NCBI GenBank assembly: GCA_032821775.1
Contig: JAVLRN010000005.1
Coordinates: 124,001-188,000, forward strand
Length of the DNA stretch: 64,000 bases
DNA from: Sanguinoderma infundibulare
Taxonomy: Eukaryota; Basidiomycota; Agaricomycetes; Polyporales; Polyporaceae
Direction of reading: 5' to 3'
Position numbers and translations under genes: made by a program. The notes under the pieces are model-generated. The model did no database searches. It worked only from the letters and a program-made list of their open reading frames with translations, and was not told the origin of the DNA. Shown one piece after another: positions 23,002 through 34,315 of this stretch (position 1 is its first letter; every line of letters begins with the position of its first letter).

Positions 23002-26000
23002 CTGCGGTAGCAGAATGTCAGAGTTAGCCATGGTGAGTTCTTTGTCTCAGGAGCTGTGCGAGCATGACATGTCGTGTGAGGAGTGCCTGGGGTGTGGGAG
23101 GACGATGACGAGGAGATGACCTGGCCACATTAATATCCACCGTGCTAATTTTCAAGTTCACAGGTTCTCTGCCCTCCAACGTGCCCTGAAGATGAGAATC
23201 GTGCCAAACAGAAGGCTCCTGGCTCCCGTGCGCATGTTAATAGGTCCCAACCGCTGGCATGTGGAGTTTCAGGGATGAACACGAGAAGCTGGTTGTGCAT
23301 CGCAAAGCGACACACTTCTCCCGGACGACTCCCGCAAGACCCGTCAAGTCTCCCGGCCGGGACGTTTAAAATCATCCTGGCTGGGAGCAATGTCCTCCAG
23401 CGCAACCGCATCTTCCCCGACATCAAACGCCAGCTGCAAAGACAATCGTGGTCACGGAACAGGCCATCAAGGAGCTTCCACACGCAATCTGGACTATCCC
23501 CAAAGACTTTGACAGCAGCTGCAAGCAGCTCTACAGCCCAGGCGCCATGAATGGCTACAACATCAGGGCCGACAACGCTGAAGATGACCGCGCTGCAAGA
23601 GGACTAATCCTGCGATGACTGCAGTATCTGCAGCGAGGATGCAGTATATACTCGTGTCTTCCGCAAAAATAAAATGATGCATGGGGATTCAATTGAAACG
23701 AGGATGCACAGAGCTCAAACGAGAATGCAAAGATCGAAGAGGGAGTGGGAAACGAAACATGGACTGGATACTCACGGGTGTAGAGTTGCATCTTGAAAGT
23801 GCATGACCAGGAGGTGTAGCCGGCAGTGCAGCGATGATGAAAACGCATGGAAGAGAGGGGGAGAGCCAAGGGGAAGAGCCAGGGGAAGGATGGGCAGTGA
23901 GGAGAGGGGAGAGAGGAGAGAGGGATCGTTGTCGTGCGCTGTCAACAATCTGCCTAACCAGGCACAAAGTGTCACACCATGCTCGGATCATAACATGTAC
24001 GTATCACGCACCACTTCTAAGACGTTCCACGTATTGCCTGGGTCTCAAACTCCAGACAACCGCGGACAGCGGCCCAGCAACGCCGAGTCCGACAATCTCC
24101 CATTCAACATATGATCCAGAGCGTCGGGCCCGCCCACACCATCAACCATACACAACAGTAAATGTCACTCACCCCGCTGTTCCGTCCATATCCAATTTCG
24201 CTTATTGCTCTGTGTTCCGGGCGCAGCATCCGAGTCCGTCGCATCGGTAACTTCGCCCTGATCTCCCGAGTGTGATCTTGGCCGTCCTGTCGCCCTGCAA
24301 TTGTTAGCGCATCGAGCATGTTCCCCTCCAGCCACTTGAAGAGATCAAAGTACAGCACAGAACGGCCAAACATGTCTGTGAGGGAGTCGTTGCACAGGAG
24401 CTGGCTGCTGACAAAGTTGAACCGTCGGCGGAGGTGCGCGGGAGAAGGTCGCTGTGAAGGTGCATGGTACCGTCTCGCTGGCGGTCTTGAAACCACGATC
24501 AAATCGCGCATTTCCCACTGCATCCACTGGCAGCCGAAGCCCTCACGATCATCGCGGCCAGTGCCGAGGAGCGTACGACGCTCAGTTTCCCATTGTGCGC
24601 GGAGCCCTGCCGGGAGAGATACAGTAGATATCAGTGGTGTGCCCGCCCGACAAAAAAACCATTCATGCCCACTCATACTGCATTGCACCGACATGCAATT
24701 GAACAGGCTCATCCAAACTCGCCTCAGGCCACCGGACAGCCATACGAGACTGAACTCCAGGAGTCGAGAAATTGCGTCTGGTCCGACGGAGAGGCTATCA
24801 CGCGGTAGGCATTTTCAAATCGGGTGGACGGGCCCGGGAGCGATCGCGAACAATGCTGCGGCGCCTGGAAAGCATCACAGCCCATACTCAGTCGTCGTCC
24901 CGCGCTACTATCCTCTCCAGAAGGTCATGCAGGAAGGCCAGGATCCGGCATCGCGCAGTTGGCGGCCGGAGAGCCTCGTGGGTTTTGTGGTTGGGAGACT
25001 ACGGCCAGCACGGGACGGAGTGTCTATTCCTCGAGCACGACGTCCCGGACTCCGCAGTGCGTGCAGCTGGCCCGCTTTCCTGCAGCAGGACGCGCCGTGG
25101 ACCGATTCAGCTGGGAGGGAGGGCCGAGTGTACATGCGCGAAGGCCGCATAGCGCGACATGGTTTCATGTAAGTTGTCGACGTCCTTATTCTGTTTCAGA
25201 GGCATGAGAGATGACGGGCATTCTGTCAGACAGTGAGTCTTCGTTGATACCGGTGCGCATCGTCATTATCACGAGGGCCGAGATTAGTGTTGCCTTGGAC
25301 ATGCTTTTCACCGCCAAGTTCATCAGGTATACTCAAACATGAGGTAGAACCGGGGAAAGATGACCATGGCATGCTTACGTATTTCATGCTATCTGATTCG
25401 GTGTCATTGTATTTTATTTGTGCTTTGATCTGCGTTGTTGGCCGTAGTTGGCGGGGTGGACGCTCCCGCGCCGCCATTCTGTCACCGCGGTAATGTTCGC
25501 GCATCATTGGACGGTCTCTTCTTCTGCTTGGAGGGTCGGGTTGGATGAGGGTTTGAATGGGTAAGACGAGGAGACGCACCCGGAGAGTCTGAGATCCACG
25601 CCAGCACTCCCTTATGCATCATTCAGAGTTGCAACATCCGTCGTGTCCACCCCAGACTGTGGCTGCTACTATTTGCTGCACGATCCCTGTAGGGTTTTAA
25701 AAGTCAGGTTAAACAGCCAGGATGACCGCCGAGGGCGGAGGAGGGGCGGGAGAGCAGATGCGCCACCTGGGCTCGCCCACCGACAAAAACCGCCAAGACA
25801 TAATTTTCAAAAAGTCGTCCCGGGACAGTACAAATGCTTCACAAGCATTGTACACAATCCCCCGAGCCCGTAGAAACAGTCTGCTTGGCACTCGGGCACA
25901 AACTGGCGGCGGGAGACGGCGCGCATTTTCGGCCGCCATGAAACCGCACAGAAAACGTGATTTTTTCAACCTCTTCGAATCGCCGCGTAAACTGCATCGA

Positions 26001-26794
26001 CGGTCGAGAAAAATGTTCGACTAGATAATAGACATGATTTCTGGGCGAATAGAGAGGTACAACGTAAGTTACGACAAAAATTGGGTGTCCCGACCTTCAA
26101 TATTCGACCTCCCCTGCTCCGAAACGTCCGTATCCACGCCGAAAGGTGCATCCTAGCTCCGCGAACATCTCCCAAAGCGATTACAATCGACGCCCGGCCC
26201 GTCCGAGGCAGAATCGAAAAAGTCGAAAATCGTCGTACAGGGGTCCGCCTCCTTGGGCAGCAAACTTGAAACGGCTTCGACGGCCGCAACGACGAGTGCA
26301 GATGGTGCAGACGTCTTCCGGAATCCGCGCAAACCAATTCGGCTGGCGTGAATGGTCGGCGTTCAGGAGATATGACACATTTTCTGGGGGCGGCGGCCGA
26401 GCATCCGCCGCGACCGAGGCCAGAACTCATCCCTGCCACGCCGACGGTTGGATGGCGTTCGTAGAGGACGTAGGCCGTTCTGTGATCGCCGTTTGACGGC
26501 GAGGCAGCTTCGGTTTCGTCAACTTCGAGAACCACGACGAGGTTCGGCGAGGGCGGGCGAGAGACAGGGCTGGGCTACCGGCGGCCACGTCCCATCTGTA
26601 ATTATTTGTGCCGTGCATAGGCGTGTGTTTGGGATAGGCGGGAGAGCTGGGAGATGGAGGGCGCTCGCTTGCGGGAGGCGAGACGGGACGCCGGGGACGC
26701 GAGCGTTATGACGGCCGGGTCTCGGAAAGAGACCTGACAGGTGGCATGACGGCGAGGGCGAGTCCGCGGTCTGCGCACGGACTCCGATAGAGGG
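23002..26794. other. Unassigned segment of unit (copy 3)
   Basis: Counterpart of 499-4287. It is copy-2-like to about 24900, copy-4-like to about 25600, copy-2-like to about 26010 and copy-4-like thereafter. No intact gene. Confidence 0.45.
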
Positions 26795-26801
26795 TATAAA
26801 G
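26795..26801 (+). promoter_or_regulatory. TATA box of plus-strand leader (copy 3)
   Basis: TATAAAG in agggTATAAAGGCTGT. In copies 3 and 4 an ATG follows at 26827 (MSVVHCPPAICVLTSSSFTA) and reaches a donor GC|GTACGTACTCAC, so these copies have a leader that could start a short peptide. Confidence 0.45.
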
Positions 26802-27143
26802 GCTGTAAAGAAAGGGGGAGGACGGCATGAGTGTCGTGCATTGCCCCCCCGCCATCTGCGTCCTCACCTCGTCTTCGTTCACTGCGTACGTACTCACCTC
26901 ACATGTGTTCTCCCCGTTGCTGACTGCGTCTTTGCCCTCCACAGGCTCGTATCGCGGTGGCCTGGTGGTCCCGAGTGGCGTCGGTCGTGCCGACTGCCGT
27001 CGTCGACGTCCGAACAGGCGGGTGGCGAGCTGCGTGGAGGGCGCCGACGCAGAGGTCGTCGTCGTCCAGGGCGACTTCTGGTCGATCGTCTTGCCCCAGT
27101 AGCCGTCGCCGATCGTGCCCGGGCACTGCGCGAGGTATGTCGG

Positions 27144-28934
27144 CTACGTATTCTTCAAGCCCGTCAGCTTCGGCAGGAACTCGGTGTCGTCGAACGCTTT
27201 GAGCAGCATCTCGAACCCGCCCTTCTCGTACGCCTCGAGCACCGCCGCGCTGCAGCCCGTGCGGCGGTCGTACGCCGCGCCGACGATCGACACGTTCCGG
27301 AACTGCGCGAGGAAGCCGCGCAGCTGGTGCGGGACCAGCCCGAGGATCGACTCGTGGCCGTTGCCGGCACTGTCGGCTGTAGTTTGTGTTTGCGGTGGGG
27401 GCAGGAGCTTTGATACTACACAGGTGTACGCGTTAGCATATGTGCCAGCTCGATTGACGCTACACGTACCCCTCGGGATGCCGGATCAGCGATACGAGCA
27501 GCGCAACGGCCGTCGGCGCCGTGATTGGCGCGAGACCGGGTCGGGTAACCGTGCACATCTAGTCGAGCGTCCTGTCCGTTAGGGACTTGGCGCAGGGTAT
27601 TAGCACGTAGCAGCCATTGAGGCAGCTGATATGAGAAGAAAGACGACATCGTGCTCGTCAAAGAGCTCCTCGAGCGTCGCGACATCTTTCTTCGTCTGTT
27701 CGAATGACGCCGCTGGCACGGGGTGGCCGGGCATCGGCGGGATGGACAAGTTGTGGCCAGTGGCGTTCTGAGCGGTTGTCAGCGCAGTCGAGCGAGATAA
27801 GAAGAAAAAAACAGCGCACGACACCGGGGAAGATCTTCTTAAGCTTCTCGGCCGCGCAGGCTGCCTTTAGTTTTCTGCCGTCCAGGCAGTCCTCGAAGTC
27901 AAACAGCGGTTGACGAGCAGGGTTCGAGAATAATGCGCGTGCCGAGTCGACGAACGTGATCGTCCGCATACCCCATCCCTATACATGTCTGCAATCAGTT
28001 CACAGACTTTGCCGAGATGCGGTGTATTACCATGAGCGTGCGGGTGACATAACACCCGAGCGTCCCCGCACCGAGCAGCAAGCACCGCGTGTTCGCGACC
28101 TTGTCGAGGTCGAGTGCTGGGGGGATGCGCCATCGCATGAGCTTCAAGTTAAGATCGACGGCGTGGTGCGCAAGCCCACCGCCGTGCGTCGGTCCCGCAA
28201 TACGCCCTCACTAGAGAAGCATACGCACATTGTTGGGTCCATCATCGGCGCGAGGTCCGCAACACGAGCTCCGAGCTTGCCTTGTATATCCGACTGCGCT
28301 CGGCTTGTCAGCAGCCTCACCCGCGCCCTGCTTCACGACCGAAAACCGACTCTTCCATCCGCCCGCCGCAGAGTCGTTGTCGCGCCAGCAGAGGATGTGG
28401 AACCCTTTGGCGGCGTCCTCGGGATAGAGCGCGGGGAGGTACGCCAGGAGGTTGCGGAGCGGCCAGCCAGGGTTGGTGGGCAGGCCGGAGGGTCGACGAA
28501 GCCGATCACGCGCTCGGAAAGGGGGACGTTGGCGAAGAACGAGACATAGTCCTCGACGGGGGCGGTCGATGTCTTGCCTGCGGAGATGCGCACGAGGAAG
28601 AACGCACCCGGGGACGGGTGCAGTTGCGATTGAATTGCAGCGAGCTGGTAGGGGTGGGGGCGTGTGCCTAAGGAACGGGGAGAGACGATCGCGAAGATCG
28701 AGGACGCACAGTGTCAGTCTTATTGAAAGCGCCGCCACCGATGGTCAGGTTGCAACCGAGGGCGATTTCGTTGCCGGTCTCGCGATCCTTGACGGTATGG
28801 CCTGGTGTGTAGGTCGCAGTGAGGGGCAACGCATCGTATGAGAGACGGAGGACGTCGATCTTGAGCTCGGTGAGCGCATGCCGGAAAGCAGGCTGGACGA
28901 GCGACTGGAACGGAGCAAACTGGACGATCGGCAT
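27144..28934 (-). pseudogene. ATG7: ATG7 pseudogene, copy 3
   Basis: Start MPIVQFAPF at 28934, stop TAG at 27144. It retains the region absent from copies 1/2: [19 protein letters not shown], then [17 protein letters not shown], the Rossmann-type nucleotide-binding loop. It lacks the 192-bp segment equivalent to 5132-5323 of copy 1, which encodes DSRESRWLP through [13 protein letters not shown] and the following intron donor. Further lesions are a nonsense codon directly before the catalytic Cys motif (LD-stop-MCTV, about 27560) and a one-base loss at GFVDPP (about 28492). The N-terminal gap is shared with the other copies. Confidence 0.88.
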
Positions 28935-29112
28935 CCCGATCGGAACCGTGCGCGATTGGTAGGCAAAGCCAGAGACGCAGACGTGTGTGAGCCCGGAGAC
29001 TAAATAGCTGAGGCTTGGCTGGGGCTGAGAGCTCGCTCGTAGCCTCCTTCGCGGCCGTGGCCCGCCCAAAGCTGCTGCCTCGTGGGTGACACCATCGCGG
29101 AGTGACTCCTAC

Positions 29113-29974
29113 ACGTGGCCGTGACATGCAGCCCAAGAATGGAAACCCTCCAACTAAACTCAACCCCGGTGTTCGTCTCTTGCACTCTATGACCAATTCC
29201 GACCAGCGCGCACAAGATCTGCCAAGTGGACAACGGCATGCATTCGGAGAAGACCCCCGTTTCCGTCCAGAGTCCACGCAGCGATTCGACAGTGTTTTCC
29301 TTCCACCACTGCGCGCGCTCTTCGCATTAGGCACCGCCTGAAACGCACCCTTGCTCACTCTCAGTGGGCAATGGCATGCATACTCCGTGGCAACCTGTGA
29401 AGGCGAGTCGTTTCAATCTATCCTGCACGCGTACCATCCACACAGCTGACTCGCCGACGTGTCTTCGCGCCACCTCGTCTGCGATCGGTTCCTGATCCCA
29501 ACCTATGTACGTCATCTACGACTGAAACAACGGGCAACCTCAGAGCCGCAGGCAGTCTTGCTCAATTCTTACACGCTGCGCCGTAGGCGTCTCCTAGCTA
29601 CCATGACATCCAAACGCCGCCAATGCTAGCTATTGACGTCGTAATATTGCGTCCCCCCTCGGCTCCTTCAGTGCACACATAACACATACCTCTTGACACG
29701 AATACAAGTACTTACCTGTGCTCGATCGTGGCCCCCCTGCCTCCTTCCTTTCTCCGCTCTCGGCCTCAGCCAAACCTTCGCTCTCGCCCACAGGTCTCGC
29801 TCCCTCCAGGCCGCGCAACTCCCTCCAGGAATCGTACTGATCGTCTGCGAAGATCACTGTCTGGCGGACGACGCGCTCCGTGATATCCGGTCCGAGGACG
29901 ACGAATCCGAGTCCGGCAGTCTGGAAGGATCTCAGATCAAAGTTCCAAGCCTGAAATTCGAACGTAAAAAACAT
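29113..29974 (-). pseudogene. Unrecognised minus-strand gene, copy 3 (stop changed)
   Basis: First exon starts at ATG 29974 and is intact (MFFTFEFQAWNFDLRS...TERVVRQTVIFADDQYDSW). The terminal block reads CALVGIGHRVQETNTGVEF, but the usual TGA is TGT here, so the frame runs on toward ATG7 sequence. A base insertion near 29752 alters the glutamate-rich end of exon 1. Confidence 0.4.
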
Positions 29975-30087
29975 CTTGCAGCCGCACTGCCACGGCGAGC
30001 TCTCCTCCTCGCCACTTGCCAGTCCTTTGTCGACACCGACCTACCCTCGACACTCGACTCTCGACACCCCACACTCGACAAGCCAAG

Positions 30088-30173
30088 ATGATATTCATGC
30101 AAGCAAACAACAACCCAAACGTCGTCGCCGAACGCTTCCTCGCCGGCCTCCGCCGCGGGGAGTACCAGCTCGG
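30088..30173 (+). CDS. Putative 5' coding exon upstream of F-box gene (copy 3)
   Basis: Identical in peptide to copy 1 with the donor GG|GTGAGTGTAA. It lies in the 29930-30640 block where copy 3 matches copy 1 rather than copy 4. Confidence 0.45.
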
Positions 30174-30702
30174 GTGAGTGTAAATTTGTGGCTGTTGCGA
30201 ACATGATGTATCACGGAGCTCTCGTATATTCATATCCGACAAGCAATGGGCGTGACAGATTGTCGAGCTGAAGTGCAAGTTGGAGTAGACCTAGGCCTGA
30301 TAGACGTACGCGTCTTGCTGTCGAGTACGTTGAGTGCCACCGTGCCGTCATGTCATCCACGGATCCCCCCTCGCACTTTGAACCTCCCCCAAAAACCGCT
30401 TTCAGGTCGCTCAGCGGCAGAGCCCAGCGCGAGCCCCTATTTGACAGTGAGGCCCCCCGCGCGCAATGTTTTCTCCTGCTATCCTTCGCTGTCCATCTCC
30501 TTTTGCCTCACTGTCAAATCGTGGCTCGGATCGTGCTCGGCTGTTTACCGACATGAACCGGTCTGTTGAAAGCGGTCCTAGTGATTTCCAAACGGCCGTA
30601 TTCGATTTCATGCCCAGTCACTCACTCACATGACCCATCCGGACGCAACAGGTTCGACACCGTACGTTCTTCAGCCCACGTACGCCTCAAAGAGACCGAA
30701 GA

Positions 30703-32442
30703 ATGAGCACTCACGGTGCGCGTTTCGTTTCGCTTCCACAGCTCAAAGACCTCAACACGACCGTCACCCTCCTCCTCGCCTTCGTCCGCAACAAGATGAA
30801 CGTCTACGCGCCCGTCAACGCCCTCCCCCCCGAGCTCCTCCAGCTCGTCTTCCAGCACACCACCCGCCCCGCGCTCGCCTCCCTCCTCCAGTTCGACGCG
30901 CTCGGCCTCGGGCCGAGCGCGCGCATGCACGACGAGATCAAGACGAGGCTCGCGCTCACGCACGTCTGCCGCCGCTGGCGCGCCGTCGCGCTCGGCATGG
31001 GCCCCCTCTGGACGCTCGTCGACGAGGAATGGAATCCCGAAGCGTCCTCCGCCTTCCTCGCCCGCTCAAAAGCCGCGCCGCTGCACGCGCACGTCGCCTA
31101 CGCCCCCTCCCGCGCCGTCGCCGTCCCCCTTGACACCGCGCTCACCCCACACGCCGCCCGCCTTCGCTCGCTCGCCCTGACACTGCCCGCCGAAGAGCGC
31201 TCCACGATCCCGTCCGCGTTGACGCCCGCGTTCGCGTTCGCCGCGCCCAACCTCTCCACGCTCGCGCTCGCCACGCACTGCGCGCCGTTCGACGACCGCC
31301 GCCCGCTCGTCGACCTCGGCGCGCCCCGCCCGCTCTTCGCGCACGGCACGCCGCCGCCCAACCTGCGCCGGCTCCTGCTCCGCAACATGTGCTGGATCCC
31401 GCACGCGCCCTACGACGCCCTCACGCACCTCTTCCTCACCGAGGGCACCTCCATCCCGCTCCGCGCGCTCCTCCGCTTCCTCGCCCGCTGCGCCGCGCTC
31501 GAGGCGCTCGTCCTCGTCGACGTCAACATCTCCGGCTCCGCGACGCACGACAACGACAACAACAACGACGACGACAACGACGAAAACGACGACGACGAAG
31601 AGGGCCGGGTCCGGGTCGTGCGGCTGCCGCGCCTGCGACGGTGCACGCTGGGCATCGGGGGCGCGCTGCTGAACATGCGGAGCGTGCTGCAGCACGTCGA
31701 GCTCCCCGCGGGCGCGACGCTGAGGGTGAGCGGCGGCAAGGCGTTCCACGCGCTCTCGCACCTGCAGCCGTTCCCGGACCTCGCGTTCGCGCGCGCGCTC
31801 GACACGCTCGCCGTCGACTTGAGCCCGCGCGGCGGCCGCGGCGGTGGGGGGGTCGTGATCCGGGCGTCCGGGCCGCCGTGCGGGGGAACCGCCGAGGGAT
31901 CGGGACCGGGACTGCTGCTGGACCTGCCGACGTACCGAGGGAGCGCGGGGGAGAGCAAGGCGATGGGCGCGCTCATGCGCTCGCTCGTGCCATTCGAGCG
32001 GCTCGTGGAGGTGCGCTACCGGGTGGGCGCGCACCAGCGGGAGCCGATGCACGTCCTTGGGGACGCGGAGATGCCTGCGCTGCGGACGTTCTGCCTGCAG
32101 GTCGAGCGCGGCGGCGGGGACGAGGAGGATGTGCCGCCTGCGTTTGTGGATGCGGTGAGGGCGTGCCTGGGGAGGTGTCCGGGGCTGTCGGACTCGATGG
32201 GGGAGCTGGAGGTGTGGGCGTCGGGGGACGGGGAGCTGCCGGGGAGGATCGCGCCGGACGGCTTGGCGAAGGTTGTCGTGCATTACGGCGGCAAGGGTGG
32301 GGACGAGAGGCTGCCGGGCGAGGCGGCGCTGCGGGAACGTGTGGGGGACGTCGAGGTGTGCGGGAGGTGTGCTTGCACGCCGCCGTCGATGACGATGCCG
32401 GGTACGGACGTCGACTGGGTCGAGTACCCGTACGAGTGGTAG
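30703..32442 (+). CDS. F-box protein, copy 3 (579 aa)
   Basis: Same architecture as the other copies: F-box at about residues 38-105, leucine-rich tail. It differs by substitutions (D/E in VDEEWNPEAS, LTPHAARL, IPHAPYDAL) shared with copy 4. In-frame length changes occur in the Asn-Asp run (DNDNNNDDDNDENDDDEEG), the Pro-Gly run (shortened to GSGPG) and a C-terminal Gly stretch. All indels are multiples of three, so the frame has been kept open. Confidence 0.85.
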   Translation: MSTHGARFVSLPQLKDLNTTVTLLLAFVRNKMNVYAPVNALPPELLQLVFQHTTRPALASLLQFDALGLGPSARMHDEIKTRLALTHVCRRWRAVALGMGPLWTLVDEEWNPEASSAFLARSKAAPLHAHVAYAPSRAVAVPLDTALTPHAARLRSLALTLPAEERSTIPSALTPAFAFAAPNLSTLALATHCAPFDDRRPLVDLGAPRPLFAHGTPPPNLRRLLLRNMCWIPHAPYDALTHLFLTEGTSIPLRALLRFLARCAALEALVLVDVNISGSATHDNDNNNDDDNDENDDDEEGRVRVVRLPRLRRCTLGIGGALLNMRSVLQHVELPAGATLRVSGGKAFHALSHLQPFPDLAFARALDTLAVDLSPRGGRGGGGVVIRASGPPCGGTAEGSGPGLLLDLPTYRGSAGESKAMGALMRSLVPFERLVEVRYRVGAHQREPMHVLGDAEMPALRTFCLQVERGGGDEEDVPPAFVDAVRACLGRCPGLSDSMGELEVWASGDGELPGRIAPDGLAKVVVHYGGKGGDERLPGEAALRERVGDVEVCGRCACTPPSMTMPGTDVDWVEYPYEW

Positions 32443-33407
32443 CCCGTCCCTGGCGCATTGCCACTGATAAATTGTGGGGAGGCGGCGGCCGGTAAGCAAG
32501 CGTTGTGCGATACCGGGAGGTGGAGGTTAACACAACGTTGCGGTGCCCTATCGGACAGACGCACCATCTTTGACTTGGGGAGTTCCCTGACTTACAGCCA
32601 TCGTCGGAGCGCGGAGGAGAGGGTGGCCAGCAGAGCAGGCGCGGGCGCACACGTACATAAGCAGCAGATCAATATATTTGTTTGGCGGCTGCCCATCTGC
32701 GCTGAAATCTCCCGGATCGATCGTTTGCCTTAGTACTCTCAAAGGGGGCTGTATTGGAGATGGACTCGCAGAGGGGACTGTATTGGAGACACAATACTCT
32801 CAGAGGGAGGTAGTTTTGAGCAGCGGGACTTGGGGGACTTGAGGGAATTCATGGAGACCTCGGGGTCATTCAAATGGAGCACAGGATATTATAAAGACAT
32901 ACGCAAGACAAATACACAAGTACAGAGCACGATATACCACCGAAACGAAGCAAACGAGCCCGCCGCGGACCCAAAACCACGCTCAAGTTCACGGGCGCCT
33001 ATCTATGCATCCAAGCGAGACGCGACACAGCTCTCCTTCCACCGCCACCACCACCTCCGTGACTCCGTCTCTCGCCGCCACGGCTGCTATGTTCTGTCAA
33101 ATTGCGACTCTGTGGGCTTCGGAGAGGTCAGAACTTGTGCTGGACTTGGCTTTGGACTCACTGGCTGGCCTGCTTCTGGGACTCGGAACTGGTGCGTCCG
33201 GTCTGCGGCTTGGACTCGCGCGCCGTGACTCGGACTCGGACTTGGACATGGCTACGACTCACTGGGACTCCCAAATGCACTGTTGCATCACGGACGACAC
33301 GTGCTCGCATCGTCTTGGGCCTGTCGGGCATGCCAAAATCAGCTCCTACCCCGTACATCACGCGGTGGCTGGGACACGGAGAGGATGAAAGGAAAGTTCT
33401 GACATAC
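32443..33407. other. Spacer after F-box gene (copy 3)
   Basis: Intergenic counterpart of 9888-10868, a mixture of copy 1 and copy 2 states around 32735-32870. Nothing recognised. Confidence 0.45.
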
Positions 33408-34315
33408 TTGGCCGTTCCCAGACTCATCAAGCCTTTCCAGTTGTTGCGGAACGCTTCCTCCTTCTGGAAGTGCGGCACCAGCAGAGGCAAGCGGGCTGGA
33501 GCCCGATTGTGGTGAACACGTAATCGTTGACAATGTCCTCGTCGCGTGTGCCCAGGGGCTGCATGTGTGGCCGGTTCGGAAGAGGTCAGATGAAACTGCA
33601 GGGAAGACGGACCTTCAAGATGACCGCCGTGAAGATGCCGGATCTGTCCTTCCCAGCTGCGCGGAGATGTGGAATTAAGGAACAGGCTGGATGCGGGCGA
33701 GCGTGAGGTGCGTACCGGTGCAATGAATGACGCATGGCTGATCGGGGTGGTCACGAAGGTGGACGAGCACTTGCTCGAGGGCTGGGCCACCGGTCTTGAG
33801 GATGCGCGTGTACAGTTTCTTGAATACCTGGGGACACCATGAACAATAAGTCTCGCACTGCCAGAAGTTAATGGGATTCCACTCACGTCAGCTTCATCGT
33901 CAGAGAAGTATTCAGCCTGCATGGCCCAGGCGTGGTTTCGAAAGCCCGATCAGGATGATAGCAGACGGAATGGACGCACTACTTTGTGACGCCGACCGGA
34001 TCCAAGGTGTCTTGCCAGACGGACACCTTTACAAACTTGACACCCAGGATGGTCGGCGGAGGGGTATTGTACTTTTCGATCTTGACATCGGCCCTGAGAT
34101 CGAAGACCTTCCTGATGCCATAGGCCTTGAACTGCTTGACACCGACAGGTGTGATGTGGGATGGTTCTCCAGAACGGAAGAGGAAGAGAGGCTTGATGCA
34201 AAAGCTGTCAGTCTAGACAGTGGCTTGATCCGCCGACATTCGAGTATACCAATGACGCCAGGGAAGATCTTGTCTTCCCGGATGTGTTCATAGAGACTGT
34301 GTTCGTCCAGTGGTA
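33408..34315 (-). CDS. Tyrosine-phosphatase-like gene across copy 3/copy 4 joint (best preserved)
   Basis: Y_phosphatase3-like protein (PF13350-type, cysteine-dependent phosphatase, likely cytosolic). Minus-strand pieces: FRSGEPSHITPVGVKQFKAYG, then VFDLRADVKIEKYNTPPP (a segment lost in copies 1-3), VKVSVWQDTLDP, QAEYFSDDEAD with donor GTGAGT, VFKKLYTRILKTGGPALEQV and HPDQPCVIHCT, then AGKDRSGIFTAVILK (33613-33656), with the acceptor GCGCAG intact, and finally LLGARDEDIVNDYVFTTIGL to GTAK (to 33408). The signature reads HCTAGKDR. The first exons and the last exon are unresolved, so I cannot say it is functional. Of the phosphatase copies seen it has the fewest lesions. Confidence 0.6.

Larger units (their letters stand above)
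22504..33799. repeat. Tandem array unit, copy 3 (11.30 kb), mosaic
   Basis: Third copy. It is a patchwork: 22504 to about 24900 follows copy 2, about 24950-25600 follows copy 4, about 25640-26010 follows copy 2, about 26010-28900 and the F-box gene follow copy 4, and about 29930-30640 follows copy 1. Such alternation is expected from gene conversion or unequal exchange within an array. Confidence 0.95.
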
